The notes beneath the pieces were generated by a model. It was not told the origin of the DNA. It was given only the letters and a program-made list of their open reading frames with translations, and searched no databases. Positions 28,256 to 37,022 of a stretch of 41,823 nucleotides of DNA are shown piece after piece. The DNA is from an uncultured Flavobacteriales bacterium (GTDB lineage: Bacteria > Bacteroidota > Bacteroidia > Flavobacteriales > BACL11), in contig CAJQRK010000014.1 in NCBI GenBank assembly GCA_905612305.1, positions 1 to 41,823 on the forward strand, written 5' to 3'. Position 1 is the stretch's first letter. Each line of letters starts with the position of its first letter. The position numbers were made by a program, and so were the translations under genes.

Positions 28256-29074
28256 ATGTCAGTAGCAAAAAAAGATTACAAAAGAGTAACCACCAACACT
28301 CTTGGTGAAATGAAAAAAAATGGAGATAAGATCTCCATGCTTACCGCTTACGATTACACCCTAGCAAAAATTATTGATGGAGGGGGAATTGATGTAATTT
28401 TAGTAGGTGATTCCGCATCCAATGTAATGGCTGGGCACGAAACTACACTACCTATTACGCTTGACCAGATGATTTATCATGCAGCATCCGTGGTGCGTGG
28501 AGTGAATAGAGCTTTAGTTGTGGTGGATATGCCATTTGGATCCTATCAAGGAAATTCTTTGGAAGCTTTAAGTTCTGCTATTCGAATTATGAAAGAAAGT
28601 GGTGGGCATTCTGTAAAACTTGAAGGAGGAAGTGAAGTAATTGAATCCATTGAAAGAATACTAACAGCTGGAATTCCTGTTATGGGACATTTAGGCTTAA
28701 CTCCTCAATCTATTTATAAATTTGGCACTTATACGGTAAGAGCAAAAGAAGAAGTTGAAGCTGAAAAATTATTAGCAGATGCTAAGTTATTGGAGAAAAC
28801 AGGTTGTTTTGCTTTAGTACTGGAAAAAGTACCTGCCAAATTAGCGCAGGAAGTAGCAGAGAGCATTAGCATTCCTGTTATTGGAATTGGAGCAGGTAAT
28901 GGTATTGATGGGCAAGTACTAGTTCTACATGATATGCTAGGAATGAATCATGAGTTTAATCCAAGGTTTTTAAGAAGATACCTCAACCTTGCTGACGATA
29001 TTAAAGTAGCTGTTCAAAGCTATGTGACTGATGTAAAATCAAGTGATTTCCCTAACGAGAAAGAGCAGTACTAA
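28256..29074 (+). CDS. panB: 3-methyl-2-oxobutanoate hydroxymethyltransferase
   Basis: A 272-aa enzyme that makes 2-dehydropantoate from 2-oxoisovalerate and 5,10-methylenetetrahydrofolate, the first committed step of pantothenate and CoA synthesis. Motifs are [27 protein letters not shown] with the metal Asp, [16 protein letters not shown], and IGIGAG near the C-terminus. Length is normal. Its stop overlaps the start of the next gene by one base (TAATG), so the pseudouridine synthase is translationally coupled to it. Confidence 0.97.
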   Translation: MSVAKKDYKRVTTNTLGEMKKNGDKISMLTAYDYTLAKIIDGGGIDVILVGDSASNVMAGHETTLPITLDQMIYHAASVVRGVNRALVVVDMPFGSYQGNSLEALSSAIRIMKESGGHSVKLEGGSEVIESIERILTAGIPVMGHLGLTPQSIYKFGTYTVRAKEEVEAEKLLADAKLLEKTGCFALVLEKVPAKLAQEVAESISIPVIGIGAGNGIDGQVLVLHDMLGMNHEFNPRFLRRYLNLADDIKVAVQSYVTDVKSSDFPNEKEQY

Positions 29075-29736
29075 TGTTAGAGGTACTCTATGAGGACAAT
29101 CACCTCATTGCAATCAATAAAAAATCAGGAGATATTGTACAGGGAGATAAGACAGGAGACGCTCCTTTGTCTGACTTTGTAAAAACATATATCAAAAAGA
29201 AATACAACAAACCAAGTGAAGTGTTTTTAGGTACTATTCACCGCTTGGACCGCCCTACTTCAGGTGTAGTATTATATGCCCGAACTAGCAAAGCCCTTGC
29301 TAGAATGAATGAGCAGTTCCGCAATCAGGAAGTGCAAAAAACCTATTGGGCAGTAGTGGATAATGCTCCGCCTAATACGAGCGGAACTCTTGATAATTTC
29401 TTGCAGAAAAACAAAAAGCAAAATAAATCCTATGTTACCAAAAACAATGAAGGAAAGCATGCTGTATTGGACTTTAAACTACTTAAAAAGTTAGATAACT
29501 TTTATCATCTGGAGATAAAGCCAAAAACAGGAAGACATCATCAGATAAGGGTGCAATTGGCCAATATTGGCTGTATTGTAAAGGGTGACTTAAAGTATGG
29601 TGCTAAAAGAAGTAATAAAGACGCTAGCATTCATCTTTTAGCCCAAAAATTAGAGTTCACACACCCAGTAACAAAAGAAGCCACTTCTATTACTGCTCCA
29701 GCCCCAAAAGATAGTATTTGGAGAGCTTGTAGGTAA
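29074..29736 (+). CDS. RluA-family RNA pseudouridine synthase
   Basis: A 220-aa enzyme that isomerises uridine to pseudouridine in rRNA or tRNA. The catalytic motif HRLDRPTSG carries Asp59, followed by ARTSKALARMNEQF and the KTGRHHQIRVQLA motif of the RluA fold. There is no N-terminal S4 domain, so it is a compact member (RluA- or TruC-like); the target position cannot be told from sequence. It is the third gene of the operon and overlaps panB by one base. Confidence 0.92.
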   Translation: MLEVLYEDNHLIAINKKSGDIVQGDKTGDAPLSDFVKTYIKKKYNKPSEVFLGTIHRLDRPTSGVVLYARTSKALARMNEQFRNQEVQKTYWAVVDNAPPNTSGTLDNFLQKNKKQNKSYVTKNNEGKHAVLDFKLLKKLDNFYHLEIKPKTGRHHQIRVQLANIGCIVKGDLKYGAKRSNKDASIHLLAQKLEFTHPVTKEATSITAPAPKDSIWRACR

Positions 29737-29820
29737 TCTACTAAGGGGTTGTACTCCATCCTGTTCGCAAGCTGGCTGTGAGCTACACTTCTGCGCAAAA
29801 GTTAAAACTAGTATGCTTAT
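29737..29820. other. GC-richer unexplained intergenic segment
   Basis: The stretch after the pseudouridine synthase gene is visibly less AT-rich than its surroundings and contains short complementary pieces (CGCA...TGCG and two AGCT sites). I cannot match it to a known RNA, repeat or gene. On the minus strand one frame stays open through it into the antisense of the upstream gene, but it has no credible start. Confidence 0.35.
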
Positions 29821-29821
29821 A

Positions 29822-29852
29822 AATAATAAAAGCCTAAAATTAAGCTATTATT
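29822..29852. terminator. Probable bidirectional terminator between convergent genes
   Basis: AATAAT with ATTATT plus AGC with GCT form an imperfect hairpin, with A-rich and T-rich flanks on both strands. It lies between the pseudouridine synthase gene and the convergent lipoprotein gene and touches the latter's stop codon. Confidence 0.4.
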
Positions 29853-30624
29853 ACCAAGTAGTAGTTTGTGGTGGGTTAGTGCTATGATTAGTAAAAGAGC
29901 CATTATTACCATTATTCCACCAACCATACTCATACATTAAGGTTGTTGAAGGGGTATAGTAATTATACCATCCGGAACCATTATTTGTATTAACATTCAT
30001 TTCCACATAGACATCAGGACTTAATGAGCCAAAATCATAAGCCATCTGGAAATCAAACTCACCTGTTGTTGGTTGCTGCCAATCAAAATTAATAGTCCAA
30101 TTACCAGAAGAAGCACCACCAGGAACATTGCTTAAATTAAAGTTATAGTCCCAGTGTCCAGCAGTACCATTAATATTTTCCCAACCACTAATATTATACC
30201 ATACACTTCCATTCATAGCAATAGTATAACTAAATGAATATTGAGTAGAGGTTTGGTTGTAAGTGTAAGTAATTACATAGCCACCATAATTCCAAGTCCA
30301 GGTTGGAGGAGTAGCTGCAGATCCTATTTTTGCATTTGAAGAAACCTCCTGCAACATTCCACCCAAAGCATTCATATACATAGAAGGCAACATCATGTAA
30401 GTATTAATTTGACTTAACATTGCATTTCCCATTGCATCTCCATTAGTTTGTAAAGATGGAGGGGTAATGCTCGTAACTGATGTAGTGGTAAACTGCGGCT
30501 GAAAATCTGGCTGAGAAGACATCACTTCTTCTTCTTTTTTACATCCTGAAACTACAATAAGGACGCTAAGAAATAAAAATTTCAAATAATGTATGTTCTT
30601 TAGATTTAAACTCATTGCTTTCAT
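29851..30624 (-). CDS. Unrecognised tryptophan-rich lipoprotein
   Basis: A 257-aa protein from the ATG at 30624; the upstream extension runs into priA in another frame and is rejected. The signal peptide ends in lipobox VSGC followed by KKEEEV, a typical Bacteroidota surface lipoprotein start. The mature part is rich in Trp, Tyr, Asn and Gly (PPTWTWNYGGYVITYTYN, GNWTINFDWQQP, YEYGWWNNGNNG) with alternating strands, suggesting a beta-barrel or beta-sandwich of lipocalin-like size. I do not recognise a family. It lies 34 nt after priA and may share its transcript. Confidence 0.75.
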   Translation of the reverse strand: MKAMSLNLKNIHYLKFLFLSVLIVVSGCKKEEEVMSSQPDFQPQFTTTSVTSITPPSLQTNGDAMGNAMLSQINTYMMLPSMYMNALGGMLQEVSSNAKIGSAATPPTWTWNYGGYVITYTYNQTSTQYSFSYTIAMNGSVWYNISGWENINGTAGHWDYNFNLSNVPGGASSGNWTINFDWQQPTTGEFDFQMAYDFGSLSPDVYVEMNVNTNNGSGWYNYYTPSTTLMYEYGWWNNGNNGSFTNHSTNPPQTTTW

Positions 30625-30658
30625 AATTGTAAGTTTTTGTTTTGTCAATATTACAAAA

Positions 30659-33103
30659 TTAAATTGGATCAACATCCAAAATAAAACGAATAGCTTTAAA
30701 ATCAGTATGTTCCTGCATACGCCCAACTATAGTTTGTAAAATATTTTTGGCTTCCACTACAGAGCCTTCCTGTTCAATTTTCAGTAGTACATTTTTATGG
30801 TAATAATTCCGTATCCTAGATATTGCGGGGTATTCTGGGCCCAATACTCTAGTGCCAAAACTTTTGCGCAATAAACTAACCAAACCATCAGCAGCAACAT
30901 CCAATTTTCTTTGGCTTTTATGTTTTAAAGTAATACCTATAAGTCGGTTGTAAGGCGGATAATTAAAAAGTTTTCTTTCTTCTATCTGCTGATCAATAAA
31001 ACTAGCATAATCATTTTCCTTAAGTAATCGAAACATTTTATTTTCTTCATCATAAGTCTGCACCAATACCTTCCCCTGAGCTCCTTTACGCCCTGCCCTA
31101 CCCGCAACTTGCATCATCAGCTGAAAAGCCCTTTCATAAGCCCTAAAATCAGGAAAATGCAACATACTATCGGCATTCAAAATACCCACCAAGGCCACAT
31201 TATCAAAATCAAGTCCTTTGGTAACCATTTGTGTGCCCACCAATATATCAATCCTCCCCTGTTCAAAATCAGTAATTATCATCTGATGATCATTTTTTCC
31301 TCTGGTAGTGTCATAGTCCATACGCTTAGTTATATACTCAGGAAGCAATGCTATTAAACTCTCCTCAATCTGCTCTGTTCCAAAGCCTTTATCCTCAAAG
31401 TCATTTGCACTACAACTCGAGCAAAATTCAGGTAGTTTCTCGGTATAACCACAATAATGACACTTTAGATGATTGCTCCATTTATGATAAGTAAGACTCA
31501 CATCACAACTATTGCAATTTGGGGTATAGGCGCAAGTTCCACAACTCAGCACTGGCGAATACCCTCTCCTATTCTGAAACAAGATCACTTGTTTCCCGGC
31601 TGATAAAGTTTGTTCAATAGAAGTCAGCATTTCTGGAGAAAAATGAAACTTCATTTGTTTTTTCAGATGCGCCTTTCGGATATCTATTGTTTGAATTTTT
31701 GGAGGAGCAATACCTTGATAGCGAGTGTACATTTCAACTAATGCATATTTACCAGTTTTGGCATTATAATAGCTTTCCACACAAGGAGTTGCTGAACCCA
31801 ATAGCACTTTCGCTTTATGCAAATTAGCCAAATAAATAGCAGCATCACGAGCATGATACCTTGGTGCTGGCTGATGTTGTTTAAAGGAAGGATCGTGTTC
31901 CTCATCAACTATAATCAGCCCTAAATTACTAAATGGCAAAAAAAGTGACGACCTTGCCCCTAACATTATCGGGTACTGTACTTTTTTATAATTATTTTCT
32001 TGTACTGCCCTCCACACTTCTACCCGCTCTGCATTATTCAAATGAGAATGGGTAATCCCTACTTTATTGGCAAAATGCTTTTGTAAACGCTTTATAATTT
32101 GAGTGGTCAAAGCAATTTCAGGAAGTAGGTAAAGCACCTGTTTTCCTTTTTTTAATTGCTGTTCAATCAACTTAATATACACCTCTGTTTTACCTGATGA
32201 AGTGATTCCATGCAAAAGGCAAACCTCTTTTTCAGCAAAGGAAATTTCTATTTCTGCTAATGCTTTTTGTTGAAAATCAGTCAACTGTTTATCAGGGATT
32301 ATTTCCTGCTGGGATTGTACTAATCTACTAATTTCCTCTCTCTTTATTTCAAAAATCTCTTTACTTACCAAAGTAGTAAAAATGGCCCTACTAAAACCCG
32401 TTTTATCCAATACCTGCGCTAGTGTCCATGTTTTGCTTGGGTTATTTGCTTGCATCTGTAAATAAGCAGTAACAAATGCTTGTTGTTTATCAGTAAGCTT
32501 TGTGTTTTCTAGTTTTTTATCACTAGCAACATAATGGACAATGCTAAGTATTTTTGTTTTGTACTTATCGCGCAAATCTTCTTTTATTTGTACCACTTCT
32601 CTTCTTATCAAATCATTAATAAGCGAAAAAACTGACTTGATATTTATTAGCTTTGAAATTGCTGCTATGCTCAATTCTTCTTGATGAGAAAGGGTATTTA
32701 ACAATAAAACTTCATCCGATTTCAATTCACCCATATCGCCATCAAACTCAGGATGTATAATTACTTGCGATTCTGATGCTAACTTTAATGAGGATGGTAA
32801 GGATGCACTCATCACATCACCCAAATTACACATGTAATATTTGGCTATCCAATCCCAAAATTCAAGCTGAACGGCATTCACTAGTGGGGCTTCATCCAAT
32901 ATTGCCAATAAAGGTTTAGCCTGATAGTCAACAGGTTTTTTATAGTGAATACGCTTTACTATTGCTGTATATAATTTTCGCGCGCCAAATTGCACCACTA
33001 CCCTTTGCCCTACTAATAAATCATCTTCATCCGTACAATAGGTAAAGGTTCCTTTTAAGGGTAAGGGCAAGATTACATCAATATATTTTGGGTTAGTAAA
33101 CAT
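30659..33103 (-). CDS. priA: Primosomal protein N' (PriA helicase)
   Basis: An 814-aa superfamily 2 helicase that recognises stalled or repaired replication forks and reloads the replicative helicase. It has the N-terminal 3'-DNA-binding domain, Walker A GITSSGKT (Lys305), the DEEH box, the RAYERAFQLMMQVAGRAGRKG motif and an eight-Cys zinc region (CGTCAYTPNCNSC through FCSSC). It ends with the family's FILDVDPI. The ATG at 33103 is preferred over a TTG three codons earlier, which lies inside the promoter-like sequence. A near-copy of codons close to its 3' end sits at 22222-22253. Confidence 0.97.
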   Translation of the reverse strand: MFTNPKYIDVILPLPLKGTFTYCTDEDDLLVGQRVVVQFGARKLYTAIVKRIHYKKPVDYQAKPLLAILDEAPLVNAVQLEFWDWIAKYYMCNLGDVMSASLPSSLKLASESQVIIHPEFDGDMGELKSDEVLLLNTLSHQEELSIAAISKLINIKSVFSLINDLIRREVVQIKEDLRDKYKTKILSIVHYVASDKKLENTKLTDKQQAFVTAYLQMQANNPSKTWTLAQVLDKTGFSRAIFTTLVSKEIFEIKREEISRLVQSQQEIIPDKQLTDFQQKALAEIEISFAEKEVCLLHGITSSGKTEVYIKLIEQQLKKGKQVLYLLPEIALTTQIIKRLQKHFANKVGITHSHLNNAERVEVWRAVQENNYKKVQYPIMLGARSSLFLPFSNLGLIIVDEEHDPSFKQHQPAPRYHARDAAIYLANLHKAKVLLGSATPCVESYYNAKTGKYALVEMYTRYQGIAPPKIQTIDIRKAHLKKQMKFHFSPEMLTSIEQTLSAGKQVILFQNRRGYSPVLSCGTCAYTPNCNSCDVSLTYHKWSNHLKCHYCGYTEKLPEFCSSCSANDFEDKGFGTEQIEESLIALLPEYITKRMDYDTTRGKNDHQMIITDFEQGRIDILVGTQMVTKGLDFDNVALVGILNADSMLHFPDFRAYERAFQLMMQVAGRAGRKGAQGKVLVQTYDEENKMFRLLKENDYASFIDQQIEERKLFNYPPYNRLIGITLKHKSQRKLDVAADGLVSLLRKSFGTRVLGPEYPAISRIRNYYHKNVLLKIEQEGSVVEAKNILQTIVGRMQEHTDFKAIRFILDVDPI

Positions 33104-33109
33104 GAAAAG

Positions 33110-33117
33110 CAAAGATG
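33110..33117 (-). promoter_or_regulatory. Possible priA -7 element, leaderless spacing
   Basis: CATCTTTG on the minus strand matches TAnnTTTG except for its first base and lies 6 nt before the ATG at 33103. Confidence 0.35.
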
Positions 33118-33233
33118 ATTATTTTGGGTGAATTTTATTTTATTTAGCATTCTTAATTATAAACAAATTATACGCATCAGAACTTAATTATATAGTATGA
33201 GTATAATATAACTTACTTATAAAAAAGAATTTA

Positions 33234-33241
33234 TAAATTTG
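33234..33241 (+). promoter_or_regulatory. -7 element of the MbnP/MbnH-like operon
   Basis: TAAATTTG matches TAnnTTTG and lies 22 nt before the ATG at 33264. Confidence 0.55.
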
Positions 33242-33263
33242 ACATCTATAAATAAACAAAATA

Positions 33264-34052
33264 ATGAAAAGGATATTTTTAGTGATTACAATCATTTCGC
33301 TAATTTTTACAGCTTGCAAAAAAGAAGAAGGATGTACTGATTTTTCAGCTTCCAATTACAATGCAGATGCGGAGGAAGATGATGGTTCATGTAAATATAA
33401 TTTATCACTAAATTTTACCCATACTGTTGATGGAAATACATTAGAAGTAGATACAATGATATATACAAATACAGTTGGTCAGAATTATAGCGTACAAACA
33501 TTAAGATATTTAATATCAGATATTACGCTTCATTCAGCAAATGCTACTAGCACTCTTTTGGATGAAGTACATTTTATAGACCTCTCTGATTCTTCAACCT
33601 TTAATTTAGATATTCAAGATCTAAATAATGCAAATTATACTGCCATCTCATTTACAATGGGATTAAATGCTATAAAAAATATTACTGATAATTATTTGAA
33701 TGAGAGTTTCTTTCCGTCATTTGCGTGGCCTGACAATTTACCTCTTGGAACAGGAGGATATCATTACATGCAGTTAGAAGGGGATTATGAAAATATTTTT
33801 CAAGGATACGCAACACATACTGGACCTACAGCAGGAGAAGATTTTTCTTTCTCAAAGAACTTTCCTATTACACTAAATATAGAAAATGCTAATACAACTG
33901 TAATAATCAATATGGAAATCAATAATTGGTACTCTAACCCTAATACAATCAGCCTTACAACGGATGGAATAATGGCTAATGCAAATAAGCAAGCACTATT
34001 ACAAGCTAATGGAATTGCTGATGTATTTTCTGTTTTCTTCACTACTAACTAA
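33264..34052 (+). CDS. MbnP family lipoprotein
   Basis: A 262-aa lipoprotein (signal peptide ending FTAC, Cys18). Right after the anchor it carries a 20-residue Cys-bounded motif (C24-C43, GCTD...DDGSC). The mature domain has the LRYLISDITLHSA, FIDLSD and FTMGLN segments, then GGYHYMQLEGDY, of the MbnP family (formerly named for MXAN_0976). In studied MbnP a Trp is oxidised to kynurenine by the partner dihaem enzyme MbnH, creating a copper site. Only two Trp are present here, W155 (in FAWPDN, just before the GGY motif) and W222; W155 is in the expected place. Its stop overlaps the start of the MbnH-like gene by one base. Confidence 0.82.
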   Translation: MKRIFLVITIISLIFTACKKEEGCTDFSASNYNADAEEDDGSCKYNLSLNFTHTVDGNTLEVDTMIYTNTVGQNYSVQTLRYLISDITLHSANATSTLLDEVHFIDLSDSSTFNLDIQDLNNANYTAISFTMGLNAIKNITDNYLNESFFPSFAWPDNLPLGTGGYHYMQLEGDYENIFQGYATHTGPTAGEDFSFSKNFPITLNIENANTTVIINMEINNWYSNPNTISLTTDGIMANANKQALLQANGIADVFSVFFTTN

Positions 34053-35146
34053 TGAGAAAACAGGCTTTACTTCTACTTTGTTCCATCCTATTTTTTGCTT
34101 GCAAAAAAGATTTAGCTCTCTTGAGTGGTTGCACTGATAATACTGCCGTTAATTATAATGCTAATGCTATTATTGATGATGGTAGTTGTATTTTTTTTAA
34201 CACTACACTATTTACAATTGAAACTCCCTCTGGATTTCCTTACATGAATATCCCCACTAATAATCCAATGACAGTTGAAGGTGTATCTCTAGGGAAAAAA
34301 TTATTCCATGACAAAATATTAAGCGGAAATGGAATGCAAGCTTGTGCAAGTTGTCATATACAATCTGCTGCATTTAGTGATACTAATCAGTTTAGTGCGG
34401 GAATTGATGGGTTTTTTGGCGATAGAAATGCATCAACTATTATAAATGTAGGATGGAATAATAATCTAAATTGGGATGGAAGCGCTTTAAAACTAGAGGA
34501 ACAGGCATTTGAGCCTGTTACAAACCCTATTGAGATGAACGATAATTGGCCTAATGTCGAAAGTAAACTAAATGCAGATGATGAGTATCCTTCACTATTT
34601 AAAAATGCATTTAATATTGATTATATTGATTCAAATCATGTAGTAATGGCTATTGCTCAATTTGAAAGAACATTAATATCTACAAATAGTAAGTTTGATA
34701 AATATATAAAAGGAGAGGCACAACTTACCGCTTCTGAGCTTGGTGGCTATGCAATTTTTAATTCAGAAAAAGGAGACTGCTTCCACTGTCATGGCACACA
34801 GATGTTTATGGATAACTCATTTCATAATAACGGATTAGATCCTGAACCATTTACTGACCTAGGGTTGGGGAAAATAACAAATATTACATCTGATAATGGA
34901 AAGTTTAAAACCCCTACATTACGTAATATTGGGTTCTCTGCACCATATATGCATGATGGTAGATTTAAAACCTTAGAAGAGGTAGTTGAACATTATAATT
35001 CTGGAGGAGAATACTCATCAACTATTGATCCTTTAATGAAAAAATTAGGAGTTGGCTTACAATTGACAAATCAGGAAAAGCAGGATTTAGTTGCTTTCTT
35101 AAAAACACTTACTGATACTGATTTCATAAGTAGAAAAAAACCATAA
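34052..35146 (+). CDS. MbnH-like dihaem cytochrome c peroxidase family lipoprotein
   Basis: A 364-aa lipoprotein (lipobox FFAC) with a GCTD...DDGSC motif at C27-C46 right after the anchor. It has two c-type haem sites, CASCH (C98, C101, H102) and CFHCH (C243, C246, H247), and the MauG/CcpA-family segments VSLGKKLFHDKILS, NASTIINVGWN, TPTLRNIGFSAPYMHDGRF and LVAFLKTLTD. Pairing with an MbnP gene in one TAATG-coupled transcript points to the MbnH branch, which modifies Trp in MbnP, rather than to a simple peroxide scavenger. Both partners are predicted lipoproteins and so could meet at the same membrane face. Confidence 0.87.
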   Translation: MRKQALLLLCSILFFACKKDLALLSGCTDNTAVNYNANAIIDDGSCIFFNTTLFTIETPSGFPYMNIPTNNPMTVEGVSLGKKLFHDKILSGNGMQACASCHIQSAAFSDTNQFSAGIDGFFGDRNASTIINVGWNNNLNWDGSALKLEEQAFEPVTNPIEMNDNWPNVESKLNADDEYPSLFKNAFNIDYIDSNHVVMAIAQFERTLISTNSKFDKYIKGEAQLTASELGGYAIFNSEKGDCFHCHGTQMFMDNSFHNNGLDPEPFTDLGLGKITNITSDNGKFKTPTLRNIGFSAPYMHDGRFKTLEEVVEHYNSGGEYSSTIDPLMKKLGVGLQLTNQEKQDLVAFLKTLTDTDFISRKKP

Positions 35147-35155
35147 TTTTTTCAT

Positions 35156-35163
35156 TAAATTTG
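35156..35163 (+). promoter_or_regulatory. -7 element of the metalloprotease-mqnE operon
   Basis: TAAATTTG matches TAnnTTTG and lies 18 nt before the TTG start at 35182. Confidence 0.55.
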
Positions 35164-35181
35164 CAATCCTAATTTACTATT

Positions 35182-37020
35182 TTGAAACAACTAATTTTAT
35201 TATTCCTTTTTATAAGTACTAGCATTTTTGCTCAAGAAAAAAATTGCGGAAGTAATTTGCGCTTAATTGAATATCTTGAAGATCATCCTGAAGCAAAAGA
35301 AAAGAGATTGGAATTAGAAGAATTAACACCACATTTTAATCTAGAAAAAACCTCAACCACTATAATTCCTGTTGTTGTTCATATCCTCTATAAAGATGCT
35401 CAAGAGAATATCTCTGATGCACAAATAGAATCTCAGATTGAAGTGCTTAATAAGGATTTTACACGAACAAATATAGATGCATTTAACACTCCTGTAGATT
35501 TTTTATCAGCTGTAGCCAATATTCAATTAAATTTTTGCCTAGCACAACAAACTCCTAATGGCAATCCTACAAATGGTATAATAAGAAAACAAACTACAAA
35601 TAACTTTTTCCCACTTTTGGGAAATGCAATATATTATGATTCATTAGGAGGAAGTACGGCTTGGAATACCGAAAAATACCTTAATATTTGGGTAGGGAAA
35701 ACTGAAAATGGCGTATTAGGCTGGGCACAATTGCCTGCTGCAGGTGACCCTACTACAGATGGAGTAGTAATTGATTTTGAGCATTTCGGAACAATAGGAA
35801 CTGCTGTTTATCCCTATAACTTAGGAAGAACTGCAACACATGAAATTGGACATTGGTTCAATCTGTTTCATATTTGGGGCGACAATAGCTGTGGTAACGA
35901 TTGGGTCAACGATACTCCAATACAGGAACAAGCTAATTTTGGTTGCAAAATACATCCATATATTAGTTGTAGTAATAATGGTGATATGTTTATGAATTTT
36001 ATGGATTACACTAATGACGCTTGTATGAATTCTTTTACTAACGGACAAAAAAGCAGGGTTTGGTCAAGTATAAGTAATTATCGATTAGGACTATTAACTT
36101 CAAATGGCTGTAGTCCGGCAACCTTAGCAAATAGTGATGCTGGTATAATAGCAATACTTAAGCCTAATAATCAAACTACAAATTGCGCCAACCCTATTTA
36201 TCCTCAAGTGGTATTAAAAAATTATAGTTCAACTCCATTAAATTCTGTAGTAATAAAATATAATATTGATGGGAATGATCATTATCAAAGTTGGAATGGA
36301 AATCTAACTACTAATGAAACAGACACACTTTTGCTTTCAGGTATAGCCAGTACGGGCACAACTCACCTGCTTAGTGTTAGAACAGAAGACCCAAACAATA
36401 GTATAGATATTAACCCAAGCAATGACGAACATTCACTCATCTTTTCTTCTATTAATGGTGAACAAATAGAATTAAATATAATGACTGATAATTACGCCTC
36501 CGAAACAACTTGGATGCTACTTGATGAAAATGACAATATATTGGATAGTGGAGATAGTTTAAGCAACAATACGCTTTATCAATGGCTATATTGCCTTGAC
36601 TATAACTGTTATAAATTTGTAATTAATGATAGTTATGGGGATGGGTTTTGCTGCAATTTTGGAAATGGAAATTTCTCAATTAAATCTAGCTTATCAAACA
36701 ATCAGTATGCACAAAGTATTCCTTTTAATTTTTCTGACACTTCTTACTTTTGTATTGGAAATACAGCCATAAATGAAAAAAATGAATCCTTTCAAATCTA
36801 TCCTAATCCAACAGCTAAAAACTTATGGATTAATCACGATATTGAATCTAATAATACACCTATATTCGCACGCATTTTAAATAGTTTGGGACAAAATATT
36901 TTATCAGTAGAAATACAAAACAAAAAAATTGATTTGAGTCATTTAGATAATGGCGCTTATCAACTAATAATTAAAACAGAGAAAAAACAATACACACAAA
37001 AAATAATAATTCAGCATTAA
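35182..37020 (+). CDS. Secreted M43-type zinc metalloprotease with T9SS type A sorting domain
   Basis: A 612-aa exported peptidase. TTG is the likely start: it begins a complete signal peptide (MKQLILLFLFISTSIFAQ), no in-frame ATG is upstream, and the promoter leaves little room. The catalytic domain has HExxHxxxxxH (H220, E221, H224, H230), the cysteine-bearing WGDNSCGNDWVNDTP loop and the Met-turn NFMDYTNDACM of the pappalysin/cytophagalysin family. A CARDB-like segment (about 325-420) and a beta domain (about 430-520) follow, then a type A sorting domain starting FQIYPNPTAKNL. It is 2 nt upstream of a related peptidase gene. Confidence 0.88.
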   Translation: MKQLILLFLFISTSIFAQEKNCGSNLRLIEYLEDHPEAKEKRLELEELTPHFNLEKTSTTIIPVVVHILYKDAQENISDAQIESQIEVLNKDFTRTNIDAFNTPVDFLSAVANIQLNFCLAQQTPNGNPTNGIIRKQTTNNFFPLLGNAIYYDSLGGSTAWNTEKYLNIWVGKTENGVLGWAQLPAAGDPTTDGVVIDFEHFGTIGTAVYPYNLGRTATHEIGHWFNLFHIWGDNSCGNDWVNDTPIQEQANFGCKIHPYISCSNNGDMFMNFMDYTNDACMNSFTNGQKSRVWSSISNYRLGLLTSNGCSPATLANSDAGIIAILKPNNQTTNCANPIYPQVVLKNYSSTPLNSVVIKYNIDGNDHYQSWNGNLTTNETDTLLLSGIASTGTTHLLSVRTEDPNNSIDINPSNDEHSLIFSSINGEQIELNIMTDNYASETTWMLLDENDNILDSGDSLSNNTLYQWLYCLDYNCYKFVINDSYGDGFCCNFGNGNFSIKSSLSNNQYAQSIPFNFSDTSYFCIGNTAINEKNESFQIYPNPTAKNLWINHDIESNNTPIFARILNSLGQNILSVEIQNKKIDLSHLDNGAYQLIIKTEKKQYTQKIIIQH

Positions 37021-37022
37021 CA

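Noticed and set aside
30625-30726. N-terminal extension of the lipoprotein gene into priA
   Set aside because: It overlaps priA in another frame. The ATG at 30624 gives a normal lipoprotein signal peptide.
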